A stretch of 64,000 bases of DNA from Arthrospira sp. PCC 9108 (GTDB lineage: Bacteria; Cyanobacteriota; Cyanobacteriia; Cyanobacteriales; Microcoleaceae). The position numbers and the translations under genes are program-made. Under the pieces are notes generated by a model that saw only the letters and a list, made by a program, of their open reading frames with translations, was not told where the DNA came from and did no database searches. Location: contig CP066886.1 of the NCBI GenBank assembly GCA_016745315.1, forward strand, positions 5,828,501 through 5,892,500, written 5' to 3'. Positions 30,004 through 39,788 of the stretch are shown one piece after another. Every line of letters starts with the position of its first letter. Positions within the stretch are counted from its first letter, which is position 1.

Positions 30004-31725
30004 ATGAACGGCAACAGCTTTAGACACCTGTGGTTTTCTATTATGGTTCTCCAGATCATGGGGACAATATTACCATCAACAGCGATCGCCAGCCCAGACG
30101 ACCCCACCTCAGACACCTGGGAACAACTCCAACGTTACAGCCAGGAAGGCAAAAAAACGCCCCAACAATCTCAAGTTACCTCCGTTTCCCAACTTAGTGA
30201 CGTTCAACCCACAGACTGGGCTTTTCAAGCCTTACAATCCTTAGTAGAAAGATTTGGCTGCATAGCAGGTTATCCCGACGGAACCTTTCGCGGCAATAGG
30301 GCCCTAAGTCGCTATGAATTTGCGGCCGGAGTCAATACTTGTCTCGATCGCATTACAGAAATCATCGCCGCCGAAACTGGCGATCGCATGACCCAGGGAG
30401 AATTACTCGCCGTTAAACGTCTCCAAGAAGAATTTGCCGCCGAATTAAGCCTATTACGACAGGACATTCGTCGCATAAACACCTATCTCGACCAAATCGA
30501 GAATAATCAGTTTTCCCTCACTACTCAACTGCGGGGAGAGGCAATTTTTGCCCTCACTGATGCTTTTGGAGAAGACACCGGAACCGATCAAACCGTATTC
30601 CAAAATCGTATCCGTCTCGACTTTAACACCAGTTTTACCGGACAAGACCTGCTATTTACCCGCCTTGTAAGCGGTAACGCCTCCAGCTTTAACGGAGGAG
30701 TGATCGGGGAGGGAACCCAAACCTTTAACATTGTCGGTGATACAGAAAATCAAATTAAGCTAGAACGCCTATTCTATCAATTCCCCGTTAGCGATCGCCT
30801 TTATTTCACCCTCGCCGCCAAAGGAGTCACCTGGGATGATTTTGTTCCTACCCTCAACCCCTATATTGATGACTACGACGGCGGAAAAGGCAGTTTAAGC
30901 GCCTTTGGTCAACGTAACCCCATCTACCGACTTGGCGGAGGGGCTGGAATTGGTATCAATTATGAATTTCGCGATCACAGTTTAGCCAGCATCTTCGGTC
31001 CCACATCCCTATCCGTCGGATATCTCACCCCCACCGCCACCAATGCACAACCATCACAAGGTTTATTTAACGGCGATTTTTCCATTCTGGCACAATTGAC
31101 TGTTACCCCCACAGATAACCTACAATTTGCCTTAACTTATAACCATAGTTATTTCACCCCCGGAAACTTTGGCTTTGATAATGGTCAGAACAATGGCCCT
31201 GTTTTTAATCGCACCACCGGAGAAGTTAATCGTAATGCCTTTAACGGCTACACCGGTACTGGGATAGCTAATTCCCTCTTGGGATTAACCAACGGACTTA
31301 ACCCCCTAGGAGTCGCCACAGGCGTTTCTAGTCATTCCTATGGCTTGCAATTATCTTGGCGTATTCACCCACTCGTTATCCTCGGAGGTTGGGGAGGATA
31401 TACCGCCGCTAGGGCTCGTGGTGTCGCTGATGGGCAAATTTGGAACTATGCTATCACTGTGGCATTACCTGATTTATTCCATGAAGGCAGTCTAGGCGGC
31501 GTGATTATTGGTCGAGAACCCTATCTAGCCAATCTTGATGCTTCAGGAAGGTTGGGGCGTACCCTTCCCACTGACTCCTCCTGGCATTTTGAGGGGTTTT
31601 ATCGTTATCAGTTGAATGATTATCTTTCCATTACCCCAGGTATCATTTGGATTACCAATCCTAATCAAAGCGATCGACATCAAGACCTCGTAATTGGCAC
31701 GATCAGAACTACCTTTACATTCTAG
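30004..31725 (+). CDS. Cyanobacterial porin with SLH domain (iron-uptake porin type)
   Basis: 573 aa from ATG 30004 (TTG 29986 is less likely). Signal peptide (ends near TAIA), then one SLH domain (VQPTDWAFQALQSLVERFG, GYPDGTF, LSRYEFAAGVN), a short coiled coil (LLRQDIRRINTYLDQIE) and a ~380-residue OprB-like beta-barrel ending in Phe (TIRTTFTF). Located in the outer membrane, with the SLH domain binding the peptidoglycan-linked polymer. Confidence 0.9.
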   Translation: MNGNSFRHLWFSIMVLQIMGTILPSTAIASPDDPTSDTWEQLQRYSQEGKKTPQQSQVTSVSQLSDVQPTDWAFQALQSLVERFGCIAGYPDGTFRGNRALSRYEFAAGVNTCLDRITEIIAAETGDRMTQGELLAVKRLQEEFAAELSLLRQDIRRINTYLDQIENNQFSLTTQLRGEAIFALTDAFGEDTGTDQTVFQNRIRLDFNTSFTGQDLLFTRLVSGNASSFNGGVIGEGTQTFNIVGDTENQIKLERLFYQFPVSDRLYFTLAAKGVTWDDFVPTLNPYIDDYDGGKGSLSAFGQRNPIYRLGGGAGIGINYEFRDHSLASIFGPTSLSVGYLTPTATNAQPSQGLFNGDFSILAQLTVTPTDNLQFALTYNHSYFTPGNFGFDNGQNNGPVFNRTTGEVNRNAFNGYTGTGIANSLLGLTNGLNPLGVATGVSSHSYGLQLSWRIHPLVILGGWGGYTAARARGVADGQIWNYAITVALPDLFHEGSLGGVIIGREPYLANLDASGRLGRTLPTDSSWHFEGFYRYQLNDYLSITPGIIWITNPNQSDRHQDLVIGTIRTTFTF

Positions 31726-31879
31726 TACCCATCCGCTAGACCCCTTAACCACTGCCTCACATCTAAAACTGCCTTGATCAATTTTATCAATTATGGGAAA
31801 ATTCACAATATCTTAACACTTACCACCTAGCCTAATCGTAGCTCGCCTATTCGTCTCTGAATTACACCAGGTTTATCCA

Positions 31880-32176
31880 ATGTCACCAATTTTTGATGCC
31901 ATACCCCCAACCTATTCCGACATCATTTTGTGCTACTATCAAAATGCCACCACTAAATTAGAAATTATCCGAATTTCTAATATCCCCGGATGGTACTTTG
32001 AACACATTCTCTTTCCCGGAGAACGCTTACTTTTTGAAGCAGTTACCGAAGCGAAACTTGAGATTTATCGAGGCGATCGCATAACGCCAAACCTAGCACA
32101 ATTAGTCCCCTGTAGACATTTAGCCACTCAAGAAAATCATAAGACAGAACCAGATTTAGTGGTTGGCTTAGGTTAA
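31880..32176 (+). CDS. DUF1830 domain protein
   Basis: 98 aa. The core (ILCYYQNATTKLEIIRISN, IPGWYFEHILFPGERLLFEA) matches the small DUF1830 family of cyanobacteria; no function is known. The repeat array begins directly downstream. Confidence 0.8.
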   Translation: MSPIFDAIPPTYSDIILCYYQNATTKLEIIRISNIPGWYFEHILFPGERLLFEAVTEAKLEIYRGDRITPNLAQLVPCRHLATQENHKTEPDLVVGLG

Positions 32177-32214
32177 TAAAACCAGCAGCGTCTACGGGTG
32201 TCGTAGGAACGTCG

Positions 32215-33912
32215 GGGCGCGCCTGTGCAGTTAATCACATTTCCTAGGGGAGCATATTGCCAAACCCGCCTCACCCCACCGACAATAAAGTAGGGGCGGG
32301 TTCCGCAGTCAATCACATTTCCTAGGGAGCATATTGCCAAACCCGCCCTCACCACACCGGGAAATTAATTTCCTAGGGGAGCATATTGCCAAACCTGCCC
32401 TCACCCCACCGGGGAATTAATTTCCTAGGGGAGCATATTACCAAACCCGCCCTCACCCCACCGGGGCATTAATTTCCTAGGGAGCATATTACCAAACCCG
32501 CCTCACCTCACCGACAATAAAGTAGGGGCGGGTTCCGCAGTCAATCACATTTCCTAGGGAGCATATTGCCAAACCCGCCCTCTCACCACACCGGGAAATT
32601 AATTTCCTAGGGAGCATATTACCAAACCCGCCTCACCCCACCGGGGCATTAATTTCCTAGGGAGCATATTGCCAAACCCGCCTCACCCCACCGACAATAA
32701 AGTAGGGGCGGGTTCCGCAGTTAACCACATTTCCTAGGGAGCATATTGCCAAACCCGCCCTCACCCCACACCGGGAAATTAATTTCCTAGGGGAGCATAT
32801 TACCAAACCCGCCTCACCCCACCGGGGCATTAATTTCCTAGGGAGCATATTGCCAAACCCGCCTCACCCCACCGGGGCATTAATTTCCTAGGGAGCATAT
32901 TGCCAAACCCGCCTCACCCCACCGGGGCATTAATTTCCTAGGGAGCATATTGCCAAACCCGCCTCACCCCACCGGGGCATTAATTTCCTAGGGAGCATAT
33001 TGCCAAACCCGCCTCACCCCACCGACAATAAAGTAGGGGCGGGTTCCGCAGTCAATCACATTTCCTAGGGAGCATATTGCCAAACCCGCCCTCACCCCAC
33101 CGACAATAAAGTAGGGGCGGGTTCCGCAGTCAATCACATTTCCTAGGGAGCATATTGCCAAACCCGCCCTCACCCCACCGACAATAAAGTAGGGCGGGTT
33201 CCGCAGTCAATCACATTTCCTAGGGAGCATATTGCCAAACCCGCCCTCACCCCACCGACAATAAAGTAGGGGCGGGTTCCGCAGTCAATCACATTTCCTA
33301 GGGAGCATATTGCCAAACCCGCCCTCACCCCACCGACAATAAAGTAGGGGCGGGTTCCGCAGTCAATCACATTTCCTAGGGAGTATATTGCCAAACCCGC
33401 CCTCTCACCACACCGGGAAATTAATTTCCTAGGGGAGCATATTACCGAACCCGCCTCACCCCACCGGGGCATTAATTTCCTAGGGAGCATATTACCGAAC
33501 CCGCCTCACCCCACCGGGGCATTAATTTCCTAGGGAGCATATTACCAAACCCGCCCTCACCCCACCGGGGCATTAATTTCCTAGGGGAGCATATTACCAA
33601 ACCCGCCCTCACCCCACCGGGGCATTAATTTCCTAGGGAGCATATTGCCAAACCCGCCTCACCTCACCGACAATAAAGTAGGGGCGGGTTCCGCAGTCAA
33701 TCACATTTCCTAGGGGAGCATATTACCAAACCCGCCCTCACCCCACCGGGGCATTAATTTCCTAGGGAGCATATTACCAAACCCGCCCTCACCCCACCGG
33801 GGAATTAATTTCCTAGGGGAGCATATTGCCAAACCCGCCCTTAGCCCACCGGGGCATTAATTTCCTAGGGGAGCATATTGCCAAACCTGCCCTTAGCCCA
33901 CCGGGGCATTAA
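32215..33912. repeat. Tandem array of two interleaved repeat units (50 and 78 bp), about 28 copies
   Basis: Every unit contains TTTCCTAGGGAGCATATT and CCAAACCCGCC. Short units have a 50-bp period with CCGGGGCATTAA. Long units have a 78-bp period in which that part is replaced by ACAATAAAGTAGGGGCGGG plus TTCCGCAGTCAATCACA. In long units AACCCGCC and GGCGGGTT can pair as a hairpin. I count about 28 copies of the CCTAGG core. Short and long units are interspersed, with runs of one type (for example long units from about 33000 to 33400). Minus-strand ORFs here are by-products of the repeats. Confidence 0.95.
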
Positions 33913-33942
33913 TTATCCATTATCAATTATCCATTAATAAAT

Positions 33943-34610
33943 ATGCGTCTTCCCTTTCCTCAGTTTGAGATCACCAACCGCCACCATAACCACTTTGCCG
34001 AGGTGATCGAAACATCAACCTCCGAGTTTTTAGCCCAGTGTTTAGAACCAGAAGACCTCAGTTTTCCAGTAATGCCCCCCTTTGGTAGTTGGGTAACAGC
34101 AATTGATGAGGAGTCCAATAATCGCGTCTATGGCGTAGTTTACCACGCCACCACAAGCCCCATTGACTCCGTACATAGAGCCAGGGCTTTAGGCTTATCC
34201 CTGGAAGAATTGCGGGAACAGCAGCCCCAAATTTTCGCCATGTTGAAAACAGAATTTAAGGCTGCTATTGTCGGCTTTGAGAAAACCTCCGGGGGGCTAA
34301 ATGGTTCCACACCACAACGGGGACAGATTTACCAATATATCCCCCCCGACCTCCCCAAATTCATCAAGCTGTGTATCGGTGTGAGTCGGAAGAGGTGGTT
34401 TATTTTAGCGAAAGTCTGGATTTTTTGGCCACCTTACTACAAGTCATAAATGCTCCGGTAGACTCTTTGGTGGCAGCCACTATCCGAGAAATATATCAAA
34501 TGCGAAATTGCGATCGCAGTTGGTTAATTGAAGCCGGACGGTCTATTAGTGTCCTGCTCAAAGATGATTACGATCGCCTGCGAATGATTTTAAAGCAAAT
34601 TCACCCCTAA
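33943..34610 (+). pseudogene. HAS-barrel domain protein, frameshifted at a C7 tract
   Basis: The N-terminal frame (from ATG 33943) is a HAS-barrel-like beta domain (PPFGSWVTAIDEESNNRVYG, YHATTSPIDS). At the C7 run 34341-34347 the frame slips. With eight C it would read QIHQAVYRCESEEVVYFS and continue into the downstream frame ending at 34610 (LVAATIREIY), giving ~220 aa. The gene may be inactive, phase-variable, or a homopolymer sequencing error. Confidence 0.8.
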
Positions 34611-34626
34611 TAGTATCAGAATTAAT

Positions 34627-35367
34627 TTAATATCGAATTTGTAATGTCACCGAAGCCCTAACCTCTTGTTCCCCTCCAATGACAGGGGTTGAAGCCTCTG
34701 GGGCGCTCGCTAAAGCATCCGATCGCATCATCGGTCTAGGAACAGGGCTGCTGATATGATTGATCTGAATATTGACAATTTCCCGGCGGTTCAAGTTCAA
34801 AGTATCTAACACAGTATCAGCCTGTTGCTGGGCTTGTTGAGTCGCCAACTGTAGGGCTTGTTTGTGGGCGGCGGTCAGATCAGCATCAGCCGCCACAAAA
34901 CTAATGCCATCAATGCGGGTAGCGCCAGCATTTACCGCCTGATCAAGTAAATTCCCAACCTCCTCGGTTTTGAGGCGAAAAGTCACGCTATTGGTCGCAG
35001 TATAGCCGATTAACTCTCGTTGGTTATTACGATGGTTATAGTTGGGGTTGAGGCGAATTCCCGCCGTTTCCAACTTTTCAACATTGCGCGATCGCAGCAA
35101 TTCTACCACCGCTGATGTACGTCTAGCCGCTTCTTGCTGAACCTCTTGGGCTGTTCTCCCTTGAACTTCCACCCCAAGCTGTACCTGAGTTAACGTCGTC
35201 GGAATAGTGACAATACCTTCACCACTGACCGTTAATGTTCTCGCCGTTTGTTCCTGGGCGACCACCGGAGGGACAAAAGGAAGACTGATAAACCCTAAAC
35301 CCAAGGATAAAGCAGCGATCGCCCCCCAGGGGTTGATAGAATTACGAGATAGGCTGGTTGTATTCAT
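34627..35367 (-). CDS. SIMPL domain (DUF541) secreted protein
   Basis: About 246 aa from ATG 35367, preceded by GGGGAG; an upstream in-frame start at 35436 would add 23 residues before the signal peptide. Signal peptide ends near PPVVAQ. The SIMPL domain follows (TLTVSGEGIVTIPTTLTQVQ, LRLNPNY-like region, VTFRLKTEEVGNLLDQAVNAGA). An envelope protein of unknown function, convergent with the HAS-barrel gene. Confidence 0.88.
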   Translation of the reverse strand: MNTTSLSRNSINPWGAIAALSLGLGFISLPFVPPVVAQEQTARTLTVSGEGIVTIPTTLTQVQLGVEVQGRTAQEVQQEAARRTSAVVELLRSRNVEKLETAGIRLNPNYNHRNNQRELIGYTATNSVTFRLKTEEVGNLLDQAVNAGATRIDGISFVAADADLTAAHKQALQLATQQAQQQADTVLDTLNLNRREIVNIQINHISSPVPRPMMRSDALASAPEASTPVIGGEQEVRASVTLQIRY

Positions 35368-35436
35368 GATGGTATTTCTCCCCTGAATTATAGGCTGGAT
35401 AAATTTGTCAAAGTTTGCTAACCCCAAAAATCGCAT

Positions 35437-35870
35437 AACTTCCAGGTTGCGACAGCCAAGATATTGAGCAACCGTCTATCTGTTTCATCCTATCAGTTCT
35501 TGATTCAGGACATATCAATCAACATTGGATTTCCAGACTGATGGCTTTTCCATACCCCACTAGGTAGCACCAGATCAGCAGTCAAACCCTAGCCGGAAAA
35601 ATTGCACAACAGATGTCATCTACTATTATGCGATCGGATGAGAGAAAACCCAAATGTCATCAACCAGTTTATTAACCGTCTACTCTTACATCCCTATAAA
35701 AAAATCAGTCTTTTATCTCCTGTAACTCTAGCTGAATAAGGATTCTAGGGCTTCACTTCTAGGAGACCGCCAATCTTATTAATCCTGTCTAAGTTGGGAT
35801 AGTATCACCTAGGATTCAGAAATCACATAATCACCCTCGTAGATTCTAATTGTAGAGTCAAATTCGAGTG
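35437..35870. other. Intergenic region without a recognisable gene
   Basis: About 430 bp between divergently transcribed secreted-protein genes; it should contain both promoters. No ORF, RNA or repeat recognised. Confidence 0.5.
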
Positions 35871-36323
35871 ATGCTTATCTCACAATTAGTCAGCCTAGCC
35901 CTGCTAACTGTTTTACCTCCCTTGAGTTTAATGGCTTCTAAGCCAGCCTGGGCAGATTACATTAGAGAAAATCCCCAAAATGTCTTTATTATTAGCGTCG
36001 AAAATGCCACTCATAATATCAATGAAGCACCGGTTATCACTGATTTTGATTGGTTTCATGGGGATAAAATTGGTTTGACTGGTGGCTTAACAGAAGAGGA
36101 CTTAGATTATCAATTACTCATTGATTTTAACAATGATGGATTTGCCAACGATACAGTGATCCGTCTGCGGGAAACTCAGGAAATTTTGGGGGTGGTAATC
36201 AATGCCGATGATTTTGTCTTAGATGGTGAATTTATCCCCATATCATCATACCAGATTAAGTCCTGCATGAAACAGGACAACATCCTTAATTGCAACTTTA
36301 ACTTTCCTCAGATTAGGGAATAA
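35871..36323 (+). CDS. Small secreted protein, function unknown
   Basis: 150 aa from ATG 35871 (GTG 35868 is adjacent). Signal peptide (LALLTVLPPLSLMASKPAWA). The mature part is acidic and reads like a single repeat of the FHGDKIGLTGGLTEEDLDY / NDTVIRLRETQEILGVV kind seen in calcium-binding repeat proteins of cyanobacteria, but it has no RTX nonapeptides. Not otherwise recognised. Confidence 0.65.
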   Translation: MLISQLVSLALLTVLPPLSLMASKPAWADYIRENPQNVFIISVENATHNINEAPVITDFDWFHGDKIGLTGGLTEEDLDYQLLIDFNNDGFANDTVIRLRETQEILGVVINADDFVLDGEFIPISSYQIKSCMKQDNILNCNFNFPQIRE

Positions 36324-36342
36324 TGACAGGTAGACACTTAAA

Positions 36343-36450
36343 ACCCCTCTCTTTCTTGGGGAGAGGGGTCAGGGGTGGGGACAAAAGAAACCCGGTTTCT
36401 AAGTAACCCTCCGCTGGGGAAGGGGAAACTCTCCTAGAAACCGGGCTTCT
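36343..36450. repeat. Cluster of three short inverted repeats
   Basis: ACCCCTCTC...GAGAGGGGT (36343-36369, 9-bp stem), AGAAACCCGGTTTCT (36386-36400) and AGAAACCGGGCTTCT (36436-36450). A related AAACCGGGTTTCC lies near 896. The first hairpin is followed by TTTT on the minus strand and could also terminate psbX transcription. Confidence 0.75.
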
Positions 36451-36537
36451 CGACGGTTGGGGGTGGAGGGGGGAATAGCGATCGCCCCTAGCCCCCATAA
36501 ACCCCAATTTAGCTAAAAATCGGCTCCTGTCAAGTTT

Positions 36538-36660
36538 CTAAGAACGACGGATGATTTTATCCTTCTGGCTAATAAAGATTAACCCAACAGTTGCGGGGAC
36601 GACAATGATCAGGAGACCAGCCAGCAAGCTATAGAAGAAATTCATCAATGAAGGTGTCAT
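36538..36660 (-). CDS. psbX: Photosystem II protein X
   Basis: A 40-codon ORF that a length filter would miss. The product begins MTPSLMNFFYSLLAGLLI, has one transmembrane helix, and ends GLIFISQKDKIIRRS, matching PsbX of cyanobacteria end to end. ATG 36660 has AAGGA upstream. A small subunit of photosystem II near the QB region. Confidence 0.95.
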   Translation of the reverse strand: MTPSLMNFFYSLLAGLLIIVVPATVGLIFISQKDKIIRRS

Positions 36661-37126
36661 CTTAATCAGATCCTTAGAGTGCAAGTGCAGATTATATTTT
36701 TATTATTGTAAACTACCCGACGCTGAATCGAAGATTACAGCCCGGGCTTCCTACCTACCAAACCGCCTATAGCAGTTTTTTCTCTACTATTGGATCTTAC
36801 GGTTTGGCGATCGGCTTTGCCCCGCGTTCCACAGGTCATCAACATGGTTATCACTATTTGCCATGTCATGTAATGTCATGTGCATCTATCATACCATCAA
36901 CCATGAATATGTCAATTAGCCCATCAAACTCCCTTTTAGTTACAGCTTGTTCACCAGTCGCTTAATACATTGCCCTCACCCTAAATCTGGATCCCTCTCT
37001 GGGAGAGGGACTTTGAGAGGTGATCAGATGATTTCTGAACAGGCTGTAACTTGGCAACCACTGCCAATTTAGGGTGCTCGCTAACCCCTAAAATGGGAAA
37101 AGGTTAACAAACTTAAACTCAAGGCG
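36661..37126. other. psbX / yggT divergent intergenic region
   Basis: 466 bp with promoters expected in both directions. It includes an imperfect TCCCTCTCTGGGAGAGGGA hairpin near 36990-37010. No coding sequence recognised. Confidence 0.5.
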
Positions 37127-37411
37127 ATGAAAACTTTTACCATCTTAGACTGGACTCTGGGCTTGTTCCTGGCGGGAATGACCCTATTATTTATTTTCCG
37201 CATTGTTTTGACCTGGTATCCCCAAGCCGAGTTAAATCAGTTTCCGTTTAATCTGATTTTCTGGCCAACGGAACCATTTCTAGCCATCACCCGCAAAGTG
37301 ATTCCCCCTTTGGGAGGCGTGGATATTACCCCGGTGATTTGGGTAGGTATTTTTAGCCTCCTGCGGGAATTGTTACTGGGACAACAGGGAATCCTGAGAA
37401 TGATTGTTTAA
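37127..37411 (+). CDS. YggT family (Ycf19-like) membrane protein
   Basis: 94 aa with two transmembrane segments flanking the conserved LTWYPQ and FNLIFWPTEPFLAITRKVIPP loop. YggT/Ycf19 proteins are implicated in membrane or thylakoid organisation. The gene overlaps the convergent accC by 4 bp and lies beside psbX. Confidence 0.88.
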   Translation: MKTFTILDWTLGLFLAGMTLLFIFRIVLTWYPQAELNQFPFNLIFWPTEPFLAITRKVIPPLGGVDITPVIWVGIFSLLRELLLGQQGILRMIV

Positions 37412-38769
37412 CGAGAAGGCAAATTTTTGTTCATCCACTGTTCCATAAAATTGGTGTAAACCTCACCCTCGAGAAACTCCGGGGTTTCCATAATTTTCTG
37501 ATGAAAACTGATGGTTGTGGGAACTCCGGTAATAGCAAATTCCCGCAAAGCGCGTTTCATCCTTACTATAGCCGCCGCCCGGTCAGGACCCCAGACAATT
37601 AGCTTACCAATGAGAGAATCGTAATAGGGGGGAATCTCATAATCGGTGTACACATGGGAATCAATCCTGACCCCATTACCCCCCGGTGGGAGATAGCCGC
37701 TGATGCGTCCGGGGTGTGGTCTAAAGTTGCGATCTGGATCTTCCGCATTAATCCGACATTCGATCGCATGACCCCTAAGCTGAATTTGATCTTGGGTGAG
37801 ATGCAATTTTTGTCCTTGGGCGATGCGGATCTGTTGGGCGATTAAATCTAGCCCCGTTATCATTTCTGTTACCGGGTGTTCTACCTGGATACGGGTATTC
37901 ATTTCCATAAAGTAGAACTTCCCATGGCGATCGAGTAAAAATTCTACTGTTCCCGCCCCGGTATAGTTAATTGATGCGGCTGCTTTCACCGCCGCCTCTC
38001 CCATTTTTCGCCGGAGTTCAGGATTTAAAGCCGGACTGGGCGCTTCTTCCAGTAGCTTTTGATGTCGTCGCTGAATTGAACAGTCCCTTTCCCCTAGGTG
38101 AATCACATTCCCAAATCCATCGGCTAAAATCTGAAATTCAATATGGCGGGGACACTCGATAAATTTCTCGATATATAAGCCTGGGTTTCCAAAGGCTGCT
38201 TCTGCTTCTCCTTGGGCGGCGGAAAATAGTTTCGGGAGTTCCTCGGCGCTTCGGACTAGTCGCATTCCCCGACCTCCTCCCCCGGCGGTGGCTTTGATAA
38301 TTACTGGATAGCCAATTTTTTGGGCTATTTTTTGGGCAGCTTTGTCATTGGTGACTAAGCCTTCACTACCGGGAATGGTGGGAACACCGAAACGCTGCAT
38401 GGTTTCTTTGGCTGTGGACTTATCTCCCATTGACCTAATCGCCTCCGGGGTTGGACCGATAAAGGCGATGTCGTGGTCAGCACAAATTTCCGCAAATCTG
38501 GCATTTTCCGCTAAAAAACCATAGCCAGGATGAATGGCGGTGGCGTTCCGGGTTAGGGCGGCGGAGATGATGTTGGGGATGTTTAGATAACTTTTGCTGC
38601 TACTGGGTTCGCCTATGCAAACAGCTTCGTCGGCTAACTGGACGTGCAAGGCATGGCGATCTACAGTGGAGTGGACGGCCACTGTGGCAATCCCCATTTC
38701 TTCACAACTTCGGAGAATCCGTAGGGCAATTTCCCCACGATTGGCAATCAGGATCTTTGAAAACCGCAT
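37408..38769 (-). CDS. accC: Acetyl-CoA carboxylase, biotin carboxylase subunit
   Basis: 453 aa, full length. ILIANRGEIALRI at the N-terminus, the ATP-grasp glycine loop KATAGGGGRGMR, and the catalytic stretch MNTRIQVEHPVTE are all present. It carboxylates the biotin of AccB in the first step of fatty-acid synthesis. Confidence 0.97.
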   Translation of the reverse strand: MRFSKILIANRGEIALRILRSCEEMGIATVAVHSTVDRHALHVQLADEAVCIGEPSSSKSYLNIPNIISAALTRNATAIHPGYGFLAENARFAEICADHDIAFIGPTPEAIRSMGDKSTAKETMQRFGVPTIPGSEGLVTNDKAAQKIAQKIGYPVIIKATAGGGGRGMRLVRSAEELPKLFSAAQGEAEAAFGNPGLYIEKFIECPRHIEFQILADGFGNVIHLGERDCSIQRRHQKLLEEAPSPALNPELRRKMGEAAVKAAASINYTGAGTVEFLLDRHGKFYFMEMNTRIQVEHPVTEMITGLDLIAQQIRIAQGQKLHLTQDQIQLRGHAIECRINAEDPDRNFRPHPGRISGYLPPGGNGVRIDSHVYTDYEIPPYYDSLIGKLIVWGPDRAAAIVRMKRALREFAITGVPTTISFHQKIMETPEFLEGEVYTNFMEQWMNKNLPSR

Positions 38770-38940
38770 TTTCGGTGGTGTTCGGGCAATAATCAGTTAG
38801 GATATGTTATTTTGGGAATTTGTGGAAGATACTACCCAAATTTGTTGGCAAAAAAAGTTTGGCAATTTTGGAGTTTGGTGCTACAATGGTAAATTAGCAC
38901 ACCGATGGGAAAAATCATTCCTAGTCATCGGTTGTCTTCT

Positions 38941-39021
38941 GCGGATGTGGCGGAATTGGTATACGCGCACGTTTGAGGGGCGTGTGGCTTTGCCTTGCGA
39001 GTTCGAGTCTCGCCATCCGCA
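38941..39021 (+). tRNA. tRNA-Leu (anticodon GAG)
   Basis: Acceptor arms GCGGATG/CATCCGC pair fully, discriminator A at 39021, a long variable arm as expected for Leu, T-loop GTTCGAGTC, anticodon loop TTGAGGG giving GAG. CCA is not encoded. The left end of the 18.7-kb element lies 8 nt downstream. Confidence 0.95.
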
Positions 39022-39029
39022 TTTTACTT

Positions 39030-39779
39030 AAACCCCTATCCTGACTACTATCGCGGGAATTCACTTAACCCGATAGTCGTATCGTCACACTCAATATGCA
39101 CTCCATTCAGTCTTAGTATACGGGACGATTGGTGCATATCCTTTGGCAACAAATCTTAATTATTGACGGGTTAATCAATAAACACAACTTAATCAATCTG
39201 TCAAATACCCATACCACCCCCCAACCAAACACCGATAGGGTAACTCCCTTGTGATAGCAGTCAATAGCAAGCCTATCGGTTCGTTCCTCACCATTGACTG
39301 CTATCACGTCGGTCGCACCCCCAAGAGTGTTTGTTCCGGTTGGGGGGAGGATATGTTTCCAAATCAACCACGACAACAGCAGAAGATAATTCCCCAAGCT
39401 ATCAACGTACAAAGATACCCCTATCAATGTACAAAGATATCAGACCGCCTTTCCGTGGACTAGACCTATAGGTAAACCTATGAGCGATCGCCTATCGGGT
39501 TATCTATGGGTCTGATTCATAATCCTCGGTGAGGGGAAACTATGGGCTATCATCTGGCTGATATTAAAAGTGCGATCGCCTAATCTAAACTATCTCCTAC
39601 CGGAACCAACCCGATACCCCTAAACAACTTTTCAACTGGTGACAATTACCGAGCAGAAACCGATACCAACATAATCAGTTCACCCCCAAAATCTTAGCCG
39701 TAGGTTGTAGGTAAAGCTATCTGTTGGGGGTAACTTAGTTCTGGGTAATATCTGGACATGATAGGGTAGGCATTCATAT
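39030..39779 (+). repeat. Left inverted terminal repeat, outer part
   Basis: Matches the reverse complement of about 57000-57751 with substitutions and several indels. Conserved blocks include CTCAATATGCACTCCATT, CTTAATTATTGACGGGTTA and ACCTATAGGTAAACCTATG. Interrupted after about 39779 by a hairpin and a group II intron. Confidence 0.9.
39217..39347. repeat. Nested palindromes inside the left terminal repeat
   Basis: Three inverted repeats occur within ~130 bp: CCCCCCAACC (39217) with GGTTGGGGGG (39338); ACCGATAGG (39231) with CCTATCGGT (39272); and TGATAGCAGTCAAT (39252) with ATTGACTGCTATCA (39293). The outer pair is kept in the right repeat; the 14-bp pair is diverged there. Confidence 0.85.
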
Positions 39780-39788
39780 TTTAGAAGT

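Noticed and set aside
32173..33490. Minus-strand ORFs of 60-106 codons with AICSLGNVIDCGTRP repeats
   Set aside because: They exist only because the tandem units lack stops in one frame; start codons recur in each unit and no single ORF spans the array.
32215..33912. CRISPR array
   Set aside because: Units are contiguous 50/78-bp repeats without unique spacers, and no cas genes are nearby.
36313..36507. Minus-strand 64-codon ORF rich in Pro/Ser
   Set aside because: Entirely made of short inverted repeats.
38804..39031. 75-codon ORF spanning the tRNA-Leu gene
   Set aside because: It reads through a well-formed tRNA and has no coding features.
39113..39463. ORFs inside the terminal repeats
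   Set aside because: Reading frames are not preserved between the left and right copies.
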